Shown: positions 30,231 through 38,923 of the stretch, piece by piece
Numbering within the stretch: the first letter of the stretch is position 1
Layout of the letters: the number at the start of each line of letters is the position of its first letter
Origin: Fibrisoma limi BUZ 3
Lineage (GTDB): Bacteria; Bacteroidota; Bacteroidia; Cytophagales; Spirosomataceae
Direction of reading: 5' to 3'
Assembly (NCBI RefSeq): GCF_000296815.2
Contig: NZ_CAIT01000009.1
Span: 1,723,501-1,787,500 of the forward strand
DNA: 64,000 bases
Translations under genes and position numbers: made by a program
The notes under the pieces: model-generated
The model's input: the letters and a program-made list of their open reading frames with translations, nothing else
What the model was told of the DNA's origin: nothing
The model's database searches: none

Positions 30231-30457
30231 CAAGCTCAAAATAACACTTTATAGAGCTTAAAGTAAAGATTTTTAGACTATAAAACGAACGCAAAAGTCG
30301 TCGGCCTGAAATACTGTAAAAACAGTAGTAGGCCGACGACTTTTTGAAAATAGCTTTTTAAGGCGCTACAAGCAATTTTAGAGCTAAAATCTGAGTGTTA
30401 TTAGCAATTAGGCTCTCCGTCGTCTGGCTGCTCTATAAAGGATGACGACTGAATCAG
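30231..30457 (-). promoter_or_regulatory. CRISPR leader region
   Basis: AT-rich sequence between the newest repeat and cas2. The strand logic (handle at the repeat's minus-strand 3' end, decayed repeats at the far left) places the leader and array promoter here. New spacers should enter at 30203-30230. A strong hairpin at 30293-30345 sits within it. Confidence 0.8.
30293..30345. terminator. long bidirectional hairpin after cas2
   Basis: Arms AAAAGTCGTCGGCCT and AGGCCGACGACTTTT are perfect, with an inner ACTGT/ACAGT pair. A T-run follows on the right. It probably ends the cas transcript before the array promoter. Confidence 0.85.
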
Positions 30458-30727
30458 CTACAAAAATCGTGTCCGATTCACATCGTCTTTGCCTAATGCA
30501 ATACGTTCGACATAGCGTTCGTCACGGAACTGATAAAACACTACCCCGTCATCCTCTTGCAAAAGTGCATCCGCCTCCAGTTGTAACTGCTTTAACTGGC
30601 TAACAGTCAGGTCACCCTCAAAAACTGAATTCTGCACCCAGGTTAAGTATCGCCGAAATAACTTCAGCATTTTACCCACTCGCTTCTGGTTCACATCATA
30701 AACGGCAATACAAAACGGCATAGCCAT
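30458..30727 (-). CDS. cas2: CRISPR-associated protein Cas2
   Basis: An 89-residue ferredoxin-fold protein. The first strand AVYDVNQKRVGKMLKLFRRY carries the conserved Asp, and VQNSVFEGDLTVSQLKQL is the usual second motif. With Cas1 it forms the spacer-integration complex; Cas2 is the central dimer. It is the last cas gene, 21 bases after cas1. Length and motifs are normal. Confidence 0.96.
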   Translation of the reverse strand: MAMPFCIAVYDVNQKRVGKMLKLFRRYLTWVQNSVFEGDLTVSQLKQLQLEADALLQEDDGVVFYQFRDERYVERIALGKDDVNRTRFL

Positions 30728-30748
30728 AACGGTTTAATATAAACGTCG

Positions 30749-31834
30749 TCACCACCACATGTGAAAACCTTGATAAGGATCGCCGACTGGGTCGCATAGG
30801 TGACGTACGAGTTTATAGCACTCATGGCGAATCAGTCGTTCGTAAGATACCTTCTTATTCATCGTTCGGTGTTGGACAGTCTGGCTCAGACGCTCGTCCC
30901 AGTTACCGACTACGATTTTACGTCCAGCTTCGGTTAGATAACAGCCACCCAGATATTTTTCAAAATGCCGTGGATTCAGCTCACCCGTTTTTAGAAGGCG
31001 AAAAATCATCCGGTCTACCAGCAAGGGTTTGAAAACTTCGGCTAGGTCTAGGGCCAGTGAAAATCTACGGTCGCCGGGTTCGTGCAGGTAGGCAATGGTT
31101 GGGTCGAGAGCAGTCCGGTAAATTTGTCTCAACACAGTTGAATAGCAAAGCGAGTTACCGAACGAAATTAGAGCGTTCAACTCATTGGAAGGCGGTCGTC
31201 GTTCGCGCTTATTAAACGGAAATCGGATAGCGACCTCCGGTCCCAGAAAGTGGGGCCAAAGTCGATAATACCGATCCCGAATACGCCCTTCAACTGCCAT
31301 CAATGTGGGAATGTCGATCGCCATCGGTAGTGCTTCACGGTCTTTTTTAAGTTCAAGTAGGGTATCCTGCACAGCCGTCTGCTCCTGCCCTGCCAACCGG
31401 GGCTGGTAATATTTGATGACCCGTTCGATGTTAAACAAAGCTGCTTCGACAAAGGCACGAGCTAATACCAGTCGCCTTTTTGCACTCAGATAGTGCCGGG
31501 CCTGATCGACGCGTAACCGACCCGACAACTGACCTTCACGCGGGAATAGAGTGGCCGTGTAATTGCCGTAATAGTCGTAAAAAAATGTTGGAATGCCCTG
31601 CTGTCCCAGAAACGTAACGAGTTTGCTGTTAATATCAATTTCACCGAACAGGTACAGACTGTCGACGGCTTCGACAGGAAAAGGAGTTCGGGCACCGTCA
31701 GCCTCGGCGGAAGGTAATCCCTGATCATCAGGGTCATCATCGGGTAAGCGCTCACCAGTGGTTCGTTCCAGGCAGAGTGTATTGTGTTGGCGACGCAACC
31801 GGCCGCTGGAAAACAGGTAATGGGGTCGTTTCAT
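30749..31834 (-). CDS. cas1: CRISPR-associated integrase Cas1 (type I-B)
   Basis: A 361-residue Cas1, slightly longer than the usual 330 because of an acidic insert after residue 24 (about RTTGERLPDDDPDDQG) before the standard PVEAVDSLYLFGEIDIN. The metal ligands are visible: Glu in LMAVEGRIRDRYY, His in AYLHEPGDRRFSL, and Asp/Glu in ALDLAEVFKP. It catalyses spacer integration with Cas2, and Cas4 trims the prespacers. It lies between cas4 and cas2 on the same strand. Confidence 0.96.
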   Translation of the reverse strand: MKRPHYLFSSGRLRRQHNTLCLERTTGERLPDDDPDDQGLPSAEADGARTPFPVEAVDSLYLFGEIDINSKLVTFLGQQGIPTFFYDYYGNYTATLFPREGQLSGRLRVDQARHYLSAKRRLVLARAFVEAALFNIERVIKYYQPRLAGQEQTAVQDTLLELKKDREALPMAIDIPTLMAVEGRIRDRYYRLWPHFLGPEVAIRFPFNKRERRPPSNELNALISFGNSLCYSTVLRQIYRTALDPTIAYLHEPGDRRFSLALDLAEVFKPLLVDRMIFRLLKTGELNPRHFEKYLGGCYLTEAGRKIVVGNWDERLSQTVQHRTMNKKVSYERLIRHECYKLVRHLCDPVGDPYQGFHMWW

Positions 31835-31883
31835 ATTAGTTAATGAGCGAAATGGTGAGATAACACATTACTTCATTCGCCTT

Positions 31884-32432
31884 TTATCCATAACAGAGTT
31901 CTTCGAAAGCGCATGTGGTACAAAATTTTCGCTTCGTAAGTCTGGGAGGGGGTGTTTCCTGAGCCGCTATGGACCGGAGTGCCGATACAGTAGTGGCAAG
32001 TTCAATGATATGTTCAGCATCCAGCGTAACAGGTTCCGCTCGGCGCAGTAACGGGTAATCCAGTTGACCGGTGAACGGCTGTCCGTTAGAACGGGTTACG
32101 CCGTTGAGATAAAGCAACCAGAGGTAGAACTGGACCTGCCAGCGGTGCGAATCCTCGCAGGCCCGACCTTTCTTTGTTTCGTGCAGAACGCCGTTCTTGA
32201 GGTTCGTCCGGTCGATCTTACCAATCAATTCCGTGCCATCAGGGGCTTCAGCGTTGATGGTGAGGTGTTTCTCGGCACGGTGGTAGCTATGGTCATCGAG
32301 CAATCGTCCGAGCGCCACCGCATCCGACTCCTGCTCCATCCACAGCCCCCGCATCGATAGCCATGCCTTTCGGGGGCACAGCTGGTAGTAGCCCACCAGC
32401 ATCCCACCGATGCGGGGGTTAAGGGTGGTCAT
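31884..32432 (-). CDS. cas4: Cas4 exonuclease (RecB-like, iron-sulfur)
   Basis: A 182-residue Cas4. An N-terminal Cys (YQLCPRKAWL) and three C-terminal Cys (KFCTTCAFEELC) ligate a 4Fe-4S cluster; the RecB core is seen as ELIGKIDRTN, LHETKKGR and QVQFYLWLL. Cas4 sets the PAM and length of new spacers with Cas1-Cas2. Its ATG overlaps the cas7 stop, so translation is coupled. Confidence 0.95.
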   Translation of the reverse strand: MTTLNPRIGGMLVGYYQLCPRKAWLSMRGLWMEQESDAVALGRLLDDHSYHRAEKHLTINAEAPDGTELIGKIDRTNLKNGVLHETKKGRACEDSHRWQVQFYLWLLYLNGVTRSNGQPFTGQLDYPLLRRAEPVTLDAEHIIELATTVSALRSIAAQETPPPRLTKRKFCTTCAFEELCYG

Positions 32433-33484
32433 CAGTTTTCGTACTTGTAAGCCGACAACAATTCAACCAGCCGTTGTTCCGCCTGTTCCATCGCATCGGC
32501 CGAACCGCTAACACCCGGCACATACCCTTTGCAAGCCAGAGAAGTAAATAAATCAACTCCCTTAATAGGCTCCACAATTGGAATGGCCCGGTAGCTATTA
32601 TCCCTATTTTGATCAGCATCCAGGTCGGCTCGAATCGCTCCGGCAATTCGGCTGGCATTATCGCTAATAGTAATAGCCAGCATCGTTTGTGGACTGTAGG
32701 TGCGCGCTTGATTGCTGGTGACATGCCAGTTAACTAATGCTGATGCTAAAGCTGGAATAATTTCCGTTCGACGTTCAGCGGGAGCAATAAGTCGTTCGCC
32801 ATCAGCGGAGGCTACCCAGCCAGCATTCCGTAGATTCTGTAGAGAATCCGCGGTTAATTCCGGTTCATGTTGATTGACGGAAACACTGAATAGCCGGTTT
32901 AAATCGATGGCAACATCGAAAACGAACAAACCGGTTGTTCGGGAATTATCTGGAATCCAGTGCCGACGCGGTAACGTGCGTTGTTTTCTAGTTAGATAAT
33001 CATTAATCTGCTCCTCGGAAAGCGCTTCTCCGGCAGCGTTAATAACTCGTATTGGATTATTGTCTGGTCGGTCACTCCGGTCGAATGTCAGATTTTCGTT
33101 TGTCATGCTTACCAACAATGGGTGCAATGGCCGCATAGCCGAAATAGACAATGGGCTGCGTCGTTTTAAGGTCACTACACCCGGCCGCGCCCGCATCCAG
33201 CCCCCAATCAATTGGTCGGCATACGTTGGATCACAGGGCGACCAGGGTTCTTTATTTCCCAACTCGTCTTTGTTATTGATCTCGTAATTGAACGTCACAG
33301 GTGCCCGGTCTTCTGCCAGCGTTTCAGAAAGCATATCCAGTAATGAGCGTTTTACCTGCTGGCCGCTTGAATAAGACACTCGTTTATTGAACGTCGGGTC
33401 ATAATAGTTCTTCTGACCATCTTGAACGGCAAAAACAGTATGCTCGGCCACTTTTAGGCCACGTAAATAAAGGTAAGGTTTCAT
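32432..33484 (-). CDS. cas7: Cas7 backbone subunit of Cascade (type I-B)
   Basis: A 350-residue protein of the Cst2/DevR family: it opens YLYLRGLKVAEHTVFAVQDGQ, followed by KRVSYSSGQQVKRSLLDML, and a later LFVFDVAIDLNRLFSVS strand. Multiple copies line the crRNA in Cascade. It lies between cas8 and cas4, seven bases after cas8. Family assignment rests on these motifs and the operon position. Confidence 0.92.
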   Translation of the reverse strand: MKPYLYLRGLKVAEHTVFAVQDGQKNYYDPTFNKRVSYSSGQQVKRSLLDMLSETLAEDRAPVTFNYEINNKDELGNKEPWSPCDPTYADQLIGGWMRARPGVVTLKRRSPLSISAMRPLHPLLVSMTNENLTFDRSDRPDNNPIRVINAAGEALSEEQINDYLTRKQRTLPRRHWIPDNSRTTGLFVFDVAIDLNRLFSVSVNQHEPELTADSLQNLRNAGWVASADGERLIAPAERRTEIIPALASALVNWHVTSNQARTYSPQTMLAITISDNASRIAGAIRADLDADQNRDNSYRAIPIVEPIKGVDLFTSLACKGYVPGVSGSADAMEQAEQRLVELLSAYKYEN

Positions 33485-33491
33485 GGTTCGA

Positions 33492-34832
33492 TTAGTTAGC
33501 TTTTAATGCACTGGTGGTTAATTTGGCCTCTTCAACTGCGTATTTTAGTTTCATAAGAGCAATAAAGAGGGGGATATCGGTTAGAGGCATGATCGCAATC
33601 GTACTGGCTATTTCATTTAGCATTGGGTGCTGATCCGGCACCTTGTCGATCAGTTTGGCGAAGCGCTCAATCAATTGATTGCGGTTAGTAGAGTTCATTA
33701 GCTCATTAACTAGGTTGCTTCCCCCTTTTTTGCCTCTAGGATCTGACATTTGGATGAGTATGGCCGCTACGTTTTCGCTGAGTTCCAATAATTTTCTGTT
33801 GTTTAGCATGGCAGTGATCCAGATTTCATAAATTTTGTAAGTGATCCATAAAGAGTCTTCTCTGTTCTTTGGCGTTTTAAACGGCTTGCCACTCCCACGC
33901 GCTCCGAGCATGTATTCGCGCAGACTTTCTGGCTCAATTGCCTGGACACCGATAGCGCCTAGTTCGCAGGCTTTTTGAAAGCCCACTTCGGTTTCATACA
34001 AACTCGCTACTTTTTCATAAGACAAGCCTTCTCGCAAGGGGAAAAGCTGCCGATGAAGTTCACGCAAAACCTCAACTATGTCGCGCAATTGAATCTGAAT
34101 GAATCCAACTGTAGTGTTCATCTGGCTGAGCGAATACACGTAAGCTGTTAGCGGGCGTGGAATTTTGTGAGCCAGCGCAAAAATGACACCTACCCACTTC
34201 TGTGTTTCCAGACTCGCAATTCCCGAAGCTTTATCTACTTTCAGATCAGGTTGATGATCAAATGGATTTGTCGGATCAAAATCATCCCGAAATGCATTGG
34301 TAAGCCACCAGCCATTCCAAGTATTAATCTGATGCGGTTTCAGGTTATGCGTCTGTTTCATGAACGCCCGATAATATTGCCAGCCATCATACAGAGTCAG
34401 TAGAACAAGATCATCGTCAACCAGTACGTTTAGTCCTCCACTTACCCCAATTCCTAAAGCTGCTCCAATCCACGAAGCATACACTTCTTCGGGTGAGATG
34501 GGTAACAGAATGTCGGTTACCTGCCCCGACGTTCCAGCTGTCGCTTCGGCTGCGGCACCGCCCAAAAAGAAGGAACCGTCGGGGGTGTCGTGTTGGATTC
34601 GCTGATGCTGAGCCGCCAAAACATTCGTTCGTACCACTTCCGTGAGTGGTGTTTTCCCCTTCTGCTTGTAGGCTTGATCAAACTTCGAATTATTGACGTG
34701 TTGCAGGAATCGTTCGTCGTTGAAGAACAACGTAAAATACTCATTCGAGAAAAAATCCTGCACCGTTCGTTGGGTCTGATCGCGAGCGTTGAGTAATTCA
34801 ACAAGCCGACGCCCTAAGTAAGCTGTGTACAT
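33492..34832 (-). CDS. cas8b: Cas8 large subunit (type I-B, Bacteroidota form)
   Basis: A 446-residue protein in the Cas8 slot between cas3 and cas7. Cas8 sequences diverge greatly, so the call rests mainly on position; size and a mixed N-terminal/helical C-terminal half (ILIQMSDPRGKKGGSNLVNELM, ending in helices) agree. Cas8 recognises the PAM and recruits Cas3; its C-terminus replaces a separate Cas11, which is absent here. Only one base separates it from cas3. Confidence 0.85.
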   Translation of the reverse strand: MYTAYLGRRLVELLNARDQTQRTVQDFFSNEYFTLFFNDERFLQHVNNSKFDQAYKQKGKTPLTEVVRTNVLAAQHQRIQHDTPDGSFFLGGAAAEATAGTSGQVTDILLPISPEEVYASWIGAALGIGVSGGLNVLVDDDLVLLTLYDGWQYYRAFMKQTHNLKPHQINTWNGWWLTNAFRDDFDPTNPFDHQPDLKVDKASGIASLETQKWVGVIFALAHKIPRPLTAYVYSLSQMNTTVGFIQIQLRDIVEVLRELHRQLFPLREGLSYEKVASLYETEVGFQKACELGAIGVQAIEPESLREYMLGARGSGKPFKTPKNREDSLWITYKIYEIWITAMLNNRKLLELSENVAAILIQMSDPRGKKGGSNLVNELMNSTNRNQLIERFAKLIDKVPDQHPMLNEIASTIAIMPLTDIPLFIALMKLKYAVEEAKLTTSALKAN

Positions 34833-34833
34833 A

Positions 34834-37074
34834 TCAGATCATTCGTTTAGCTGTAGTTGAGGAAGCTCCCGTGCGCACCGATTCTGGTTTATCGGGCAAT
34901 ACAAGTCCTAGTGTGATACCTTCTGGGTCATATTGATACAAATTATCCGGAATAACGTATGGATAATTACCTGCTTCGAGTGGAGGAAAGGTTTTGGCAG
35001 CAACGAAAGCGGCAATACTCTTCCAAGGAACGGGTATCTCTAATTCCTGGCGGTTTATACCCTTCGGTTTTAAGTACGTTTCCCGATCCTTTGCCAGAAT
35101 GCAAACAGCTCCATCTATTTCAAGAGCATCAATCAGGTATGACTTCGGACGATGACACAGTTCCCAAATAGGAGCAGTATGAATATCAATCGGCGGAACA
35201 GTGATTTTATCGTATACCTGATTAATGAGTTGCTGCAACTCTGTCTCACGTAGTAATCCATCGGGCAGCAAATCAAAACTGCGTCGAACTACTTCCGCAT
35301 CATAGGGCAAGATGTCCTTGTCAGTAATAGCTGGTGCGATTACCTGAACCGGCTTGTAAGTACCAATCGTATCGGAAGTGCGTCGACGGTGAATACGCCC
35401 GAAACGCTGAATCAAGCTATCCAATGGGGCGGCATCCGTTACTAGTCGGTCAAACGAAATATCTAAACTTACTTCGACAACCTGTGTAGCAATAACCACG
35501 CATGGCCCCTCTGATTTGTCAAATACATCAATCAGACATTCCAAATCAGCTCTGTCGCACCGTCGGAAACGACTATGAACTAACAATACGGGCACGTTAG
35601 GCAATTCTTTTTTCGCCCATTGGTACCGTTCCTGAGCAAGTTTAACCCGATTAGCGACAAACAAGACACGCTCCTTATTCTCACCAGTGACTACTTTTTT
35701 TACCAGCGCACGAGCAGCTGCTTCATCCAGTAGCTTGCTCACTTCATGACGGTTAAATTTAGTAAGCGCTCGTTTTTTTAGGTGAACTTGATAAACACGT
35801 CGGCTACCGCCCAGTGCATTAATGAGATGCTGTTTTAGATCATCAGGAATAGTAGCTGTGCCAATATGCACCCGGCATCCTAACCGTACCAGTTCCTTAA
35901 CCAACTCAAGCGTCATTGCCCGAGCCAGATTGTCGTATACATGCACCTCATCTAAAATCACGTCACAGTCAGCAACGTCGAGTGCTGCCGCTTCATGACC
36001 ACTAGTCTTAAATACAATACTAGCCAACTGGTGCGGAGTTGTTACTTTAATACTAGCTCCTGGATTTCGCTGCCGGAATTGTTCTTCTTCGATCTGCTTA
36101 CCTTTTTCGTCTCGAAGCCTGATCTGTGACGATGCGTGCGCCCGCCGAACATCCGTTTGCTCGTTGCGAGGCAGCCATTTACCATCTTTCTTGTTTATAT
36201 TTTCGTTTACTCGAAGGTACATGGCATTGATTGAAGCTTGAAACGGCAACGTATATACGACTCGCCCCAGACAACGGCGCAGTAAGAAGTCTGTCTTTCC
36301 AGCCCCTGTTGGCGCAATAACCAGCGTATGCCGGTTTCGGCGATTAGTTGGCAGTAATGAAAGTGGGTGTAAATCAGACTGTCGATTGTAATAAGTTAGA
36401 TTAGGCCGCTTATAGTAGCTGCCAAGAAGTGATTTAGCCTCGTGCATATGCTCAGAGGCAAAATGGTCAGCACTCATCAGCAAGCCTCGCCATCGCGACC
36501 GACCAGTAGGTCGATTTTTACAGTACTCAATGGCGTAATCAAACGCTTCTCGGGCCTCTTCGCGGCTGATTGAACGGTAGTTTACCTTGAATGCTTTTAC
36601 TACAGGTTCTACCCGCGCCGACCAGATTTCCCACACTTCCTGGCAAGCGCTGTATGTATAATCGGCATGACGGAGGAACACATCATTGGGTCCAAATTCA
36701 CGTTTCAAATCATTGAGTCCACGTCTGGATGCGTTATTATTCTGTAATGACTTTAATGATTTATGGTGAGCAACAACCGTATCAATTAGAATAGGCCAAT
36801 CCCTTCGGTCGAATAAGGGTAGAAAAAGCAGCGACGAAATCTCGTGCCGGTGCGGATCAGATTCATTATTCTCTACTGTACCAATCTTTCCCTGTAACAC
36901 ACGCTGAAAATAGGGATGAGCTTTGCCTAGGTCATGCAGTACAGCACCCAATCGAGCTAATCTCGTGTTAAAGCCGTATTCCCGTGCCATTTTCAAAATA
37001 CAGTCGACCACGTGCTGCGTGTGCTGCAACAGCGTCAATCCTCCCTGTTCGGGACTTTTTGCTAAGAGTTCCAT
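34834..37074 (-). CDS. cas3: Cas3 nuclease-helicase
   Basis: A 746-residue fusion. The HD nuclease is N-terminal: QHTQHVVD, LHDLGKAHPYFQ (His47-Asp48) and a later VVAHHKS. The superfamily 2 helicase follows: Walker A APTGAGKTDFLL, DEVH in VILDEVHVYD, GTATIP as motif III, and QRFGRIHRR as motif VI. It unwinds and degrades the strand displaced by Cascade. Its start overlaps the cas5 stop by one base. All catalytic motifs look intact, so interference should be active. Confidence 0.96.
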   Translation of the reverse strand: MELLAKSPEQGGLTLLQHTQHVVDCILKMAREYGFNTRLARLGAVLHDLGKAHPYFQRVLQGKIGTVENNESDPHRHEISSLLFLPLFDRRDWPILIDTVVAHHKSLKSLQNNNASRRGLNDLKREFGPNDVFLRHADYTYSACQEVWEIWSARVEPVVKAFKVNYRSISREEAREAFDYAIEYCKNRPTGRSRWRGLLMSADHFASEHMHEAKSLLGSYYKRPNLTYYNRQSDLHPLSLLPTNRRNRHTLVIAPTGAGKTDFLLRRCLGRVVYTLPFQASINAMYLRVNENINKKDGKWLPRNEQTDVRRAHASSQIRLRDEKGKQIEEEQFRQRNPGASIKVTTPHQLASIVFKTSGHEAAALDVADCDVILDEVHVYDNLARAMTLELVKELVRLGCRVHIGTATIPDDLKQHLINALGGSRRVYQVHLKKRALTKFNRHEVSKLLDEAAARALVKKVVTGENKERVLFVANRVKLAQERYQWAKKELPNVPVLLVHSRFRRCDRADLECLIDVFDKSEGPCVVIATQVVEVSLDISFDRLVTDAAPLDSLIQRFGRIHRRRTSDTIGTYKPVQVIAPAITDKDILPYDAEVVRRSFDLLPDGLLRETELQQLINQVYDKITVPPIDIHTAPIWELCHRPKSYLIDALEIDGAVCILAKDRETYLKPKGINRQELEIPVPWKSIAAFVAAKTFPPLEAGNYPYVIPDNLYQYDPEGITLGLVLPDKPESVRTGASSTTAKRMI

Positions 37075-37640
37075 TATTCGAGGGGATCAGCGCCAACAGG
37101 TCTACCAATAATCTTCACGGTGCCATACATTGGCTGATTTGCCTGAAAGCGGTCATACCCGACCATAACCGCCGATGAGCCTTCACCAAACAAAAGTTCA
37201 AAGCCGGGGATTTGGTCAAACTTGTCAGCGGATATAGTCAGTACCAAACCATCTGGTAGCAATACGTCCTCATTTCGACATAAACAGACATGTTGCTCAG
37301 CTGCTAGTTCGGCATCTTCAGGGGTCGAGAAAGCCAGATGTAAGACGGGATTCAGCATAACACCCCGTATCAGAATTGATTGCTCCCGCGTTGCCCATTT
37401 CCGTTTGGTTTCGATAACAAACGCCCTTGATTGCGTTCGTTCCTGTTGCTGATCAATTTTGGCATACGACAATCGATGCCGCAGGATTACTTCTACTCCC
37501 AGTTTTTGCCGAATACCTTCAGCGATACTTGGCGTCAAAAACTGCTGGCTGAAAGTTCGTTCATCGCGCACAGCGGTCCACGGCTTTATATAGCCGAACG
37601 GGCCTGTGTAGCGGACGACGTAATAAAGTTCTTGACTCAT
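37074..37640 (-). CDS. cas5: Cas5 subunit of Cascade
   Basis: A 188-residue protein. It has the Cas5 N-terminal strand and loop (YVVRYTGPFGYIKPWTAVRDE) and a C-terminal SAVMVGYDRFQANQPMYGTVKI. Cas5 caps the crRNA 5' handle. It lies between cas6 and cas3, with an overlap to cas3 (TAATG). Family assignment is by motif and operon place. Confidence 0.88.
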   Translation of the reverse strand: MSQELYYVVRYTGPFGYIKPWTAVRDERTFSQQFLTPSIAEGIRQKLGVEVILRHRLSYAKIDQQQERTQSRAFVIETKRKWATREQSILIRGVMLNPVLHLAFSTPEDAELAAEQHVCLCRNEDVLLPDGLVLTISADKFDQIPGFELLFGEGSSAVMVGYDRFQANQPMYGTVKIIGRPVGADPLE

Positions 37641-37654
37641 ATTGGGTTATCGGA

Positions 37655-38323
37655 TTAACGTAATGCGCCAAAACCGCTGCCTGTTAATTCACCGAGTCCC
37701 ACCGTCCAGGCAAAATGTAGTGCATCGGGAGTTCCCTCAACAATCACCGGGCATTCACTTCCCCGATGATTAGTACCTTTAATAGCGATCTTACGGGTAC
37801 GAGCATTTTGGTATGTACGATCGAACGAAGCCGTCACACCGAGGTCAGCTCCGGAAAAACCAGCCGCCGTGAGTTTGCGCTGAAACGACTCCGTTAATGC
37901 CTGGTCAGTAGCTGGATTATCCCAGAGTAGATAGGCTCGCGAGCCATCGGGCCGTTTTTGGCGAATGACGATCGAGGAGCCATCTGTCAGGAAATAATGA
38001 TGGGACTGAAACGATGGCGGGGCTATCTCACGAATCTCATGAATCTGCATACCAAAGCCCAACTCGGGTTGGTCCAGCATACCTTTTAGTAGTTGCCGGG
38101 CTTTCTCGTCATCAAAAAAAGAGATATTCCAGGTGGCTCCTTTGGGGAAACGTAAGGAACCGTTACGGCTTTCTCCCCCTCGTAACCAGCCGAAGCTATA
38201 TAAACTCAGGCCATCATGAATGTCATTTCGACCCAGCCATTTGTGCAGGGCTCCGGTAAGTTGGTGCAGGTGGTCGTAGGGAACCGGTTGGGTATTGGGC
38301 GTTAGTTGTAGTTGAAGGCGCAT
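37655..38323 (-). CDS. cas6: Cas6 crRNA-processing endonuclease
   Basis: A 222-residue RAMP. The C-terminal glycine-rich loop GLGELTGSGFGALR is diagnostic, and an early His (DHLHQLTGALHKWLG, residues 17-31) is the likely catalytic residue. It cuts in the repeat 8 bases from its 3' end, leaving the ATTGAAAT handle. It is the first gene of the operon, 14 bases before cas5. The crRNA-like unit lies 87 bases upstream. Confidence 0.95.
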   Translation of the reverse strand: MRLQLQLTPNTQPVPYDHLHQLTGALHKWLGRNDIHDGLSLYSFGWLRGGESRNGSLRFPKGATWNISFFDDEKARQLLKGMLDQPELGFGMQIHEIREIAPPSFQSHHYFLTDGSSIVIRQKRPDGSRAYLLWDNPATDQALTESFQRKLTAAGFSGADLGVTASFDRTYQNARTRKIAIKGTNHRGSECPVIVEGTPDALHFAWTVGLGELTGSGFGALR

Positions 38324-38410
38324 GGATGTTTAGAAGGTTGTTATTTTCAGTTAATCGGTGATGTGGGTCAAAGGTGAATGGCGTTTCCGCCAGAAATTGA
38401 CGGTTTGCAG

Positions 38411-38504
38411 AAAAAATACCCGAAGGTGCGATTGATAATTGGGATGGATTAATGTCCGCCATACACTACTAATTTCAATACCCGCAATGGGTGCGATTAA
38501 TTAC
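38411..38504 (-). ncRNA. one-spacer crRNA-like RNA with degenerate repeats (CreA/CreR-like)
   Basis: Reading the minus strand, a degenerate repeat (38472-38504) ends in the intact handle ATTGAAAT; a 33-base spacer (38439-38471) follows; then a truncated repeat (38411-38437) keeps the CAAT-CGC-ACC-UUCG-GGU part and runs into T6. The first repeat has a 4-base insertion in the loop, but its hairpin stays paired (ACCC/GGGT). So handle, spacer and Cas6 hairpin of exactly one mature crRNA are preserved while the rest has decayed. The spacer opens TAGTAGTGTA and partly matches 38924-38946. Known CreA/CreR RNAs use Cascade to repress genes near cas operons, and this fits. Confidence 0.8.
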
Positions 38505-38836
38505 ATTGTGAATAGTTTGGCGCTAGAAGTCATAAAAGCACTGATGTCTAGAGCATTTGACAAAAAGGTACGATCGCAGCTTGGCTGACAATCCCTCAAT
38601 AATATGACTTTAGGACATCCAAGCAGGTTAATGCAAATACTAGCTAGATCTTTGTCTTGAGTAATGACCAATGATGGTGAAAATTCAATAATTTGCCGAA
38701 TCACTTGTTCAGTGTCATATTTCCTGCTCTGGTTTTCGGAAATTATTATCAACTCACTCTGATCAAAGAATGTGAGCGTACGTAACGTACGTCTAAAAAT
38801 GGGTTGGATTTCTGGAGTAACTACTACTTTCTTCAT
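38501..38836 (-). CDS. unknown 111-residue protein between the WYL gene and the crRNA-like unit
   Basis: A 111-residue alpha/beta protein: MKKVVVTPEIQPIFRRTLRT, later PSLVITQDKDLASICINLL and CPKVILLRDCQPS. The strand-helix rhythm resembles a receiver or PIN-like fold, but I cannot assign a family. Its stop TAA lies inside the first degenerate repeat of the crRNA-like unit, so one transcript could carry both. Its upstream region holds the spacer's partial target. That makes it the gene most likely controlled by the crRNA-like RNA, either as a toxin-like guard of Cascade or as a regulator. Both roles are inference. Confidence 0.65.
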   Translation of the reverse strand: MKKVVVTPEIQPIFRRTLRTLTFFDQSELIIISENQSRKYDTEQVIRQIIEFSPSLVITQDKDLASICINLLGCPKVILLRDCQPSCDRTFLSNALDISAFMTSSAKLFTM

Positions 38837-38923
38837 AGAATTTAGAGTTTACTGTCGCAATCCACAACTATAACAAAAGCAATTTTGTTTGGCTTTATAC
38901 AATAAATAAATCTAGAGCAGCCC

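Noticed and set aside
38374..38400. Possible second target of the crRNA-like spacer in the cas6 leader (shared TGGCGGA)
   Set aside because: The seed (first ten spacer positions) does not match there, so Cascade binding is unlikely.
38815..38826. Possible target inside the start of the 111-residue gene (TAGTAGT shared with the spacer seed)
   Set aside because: Only seven seed bases match and the rest diverges; the site at 38924-38946 is far better.
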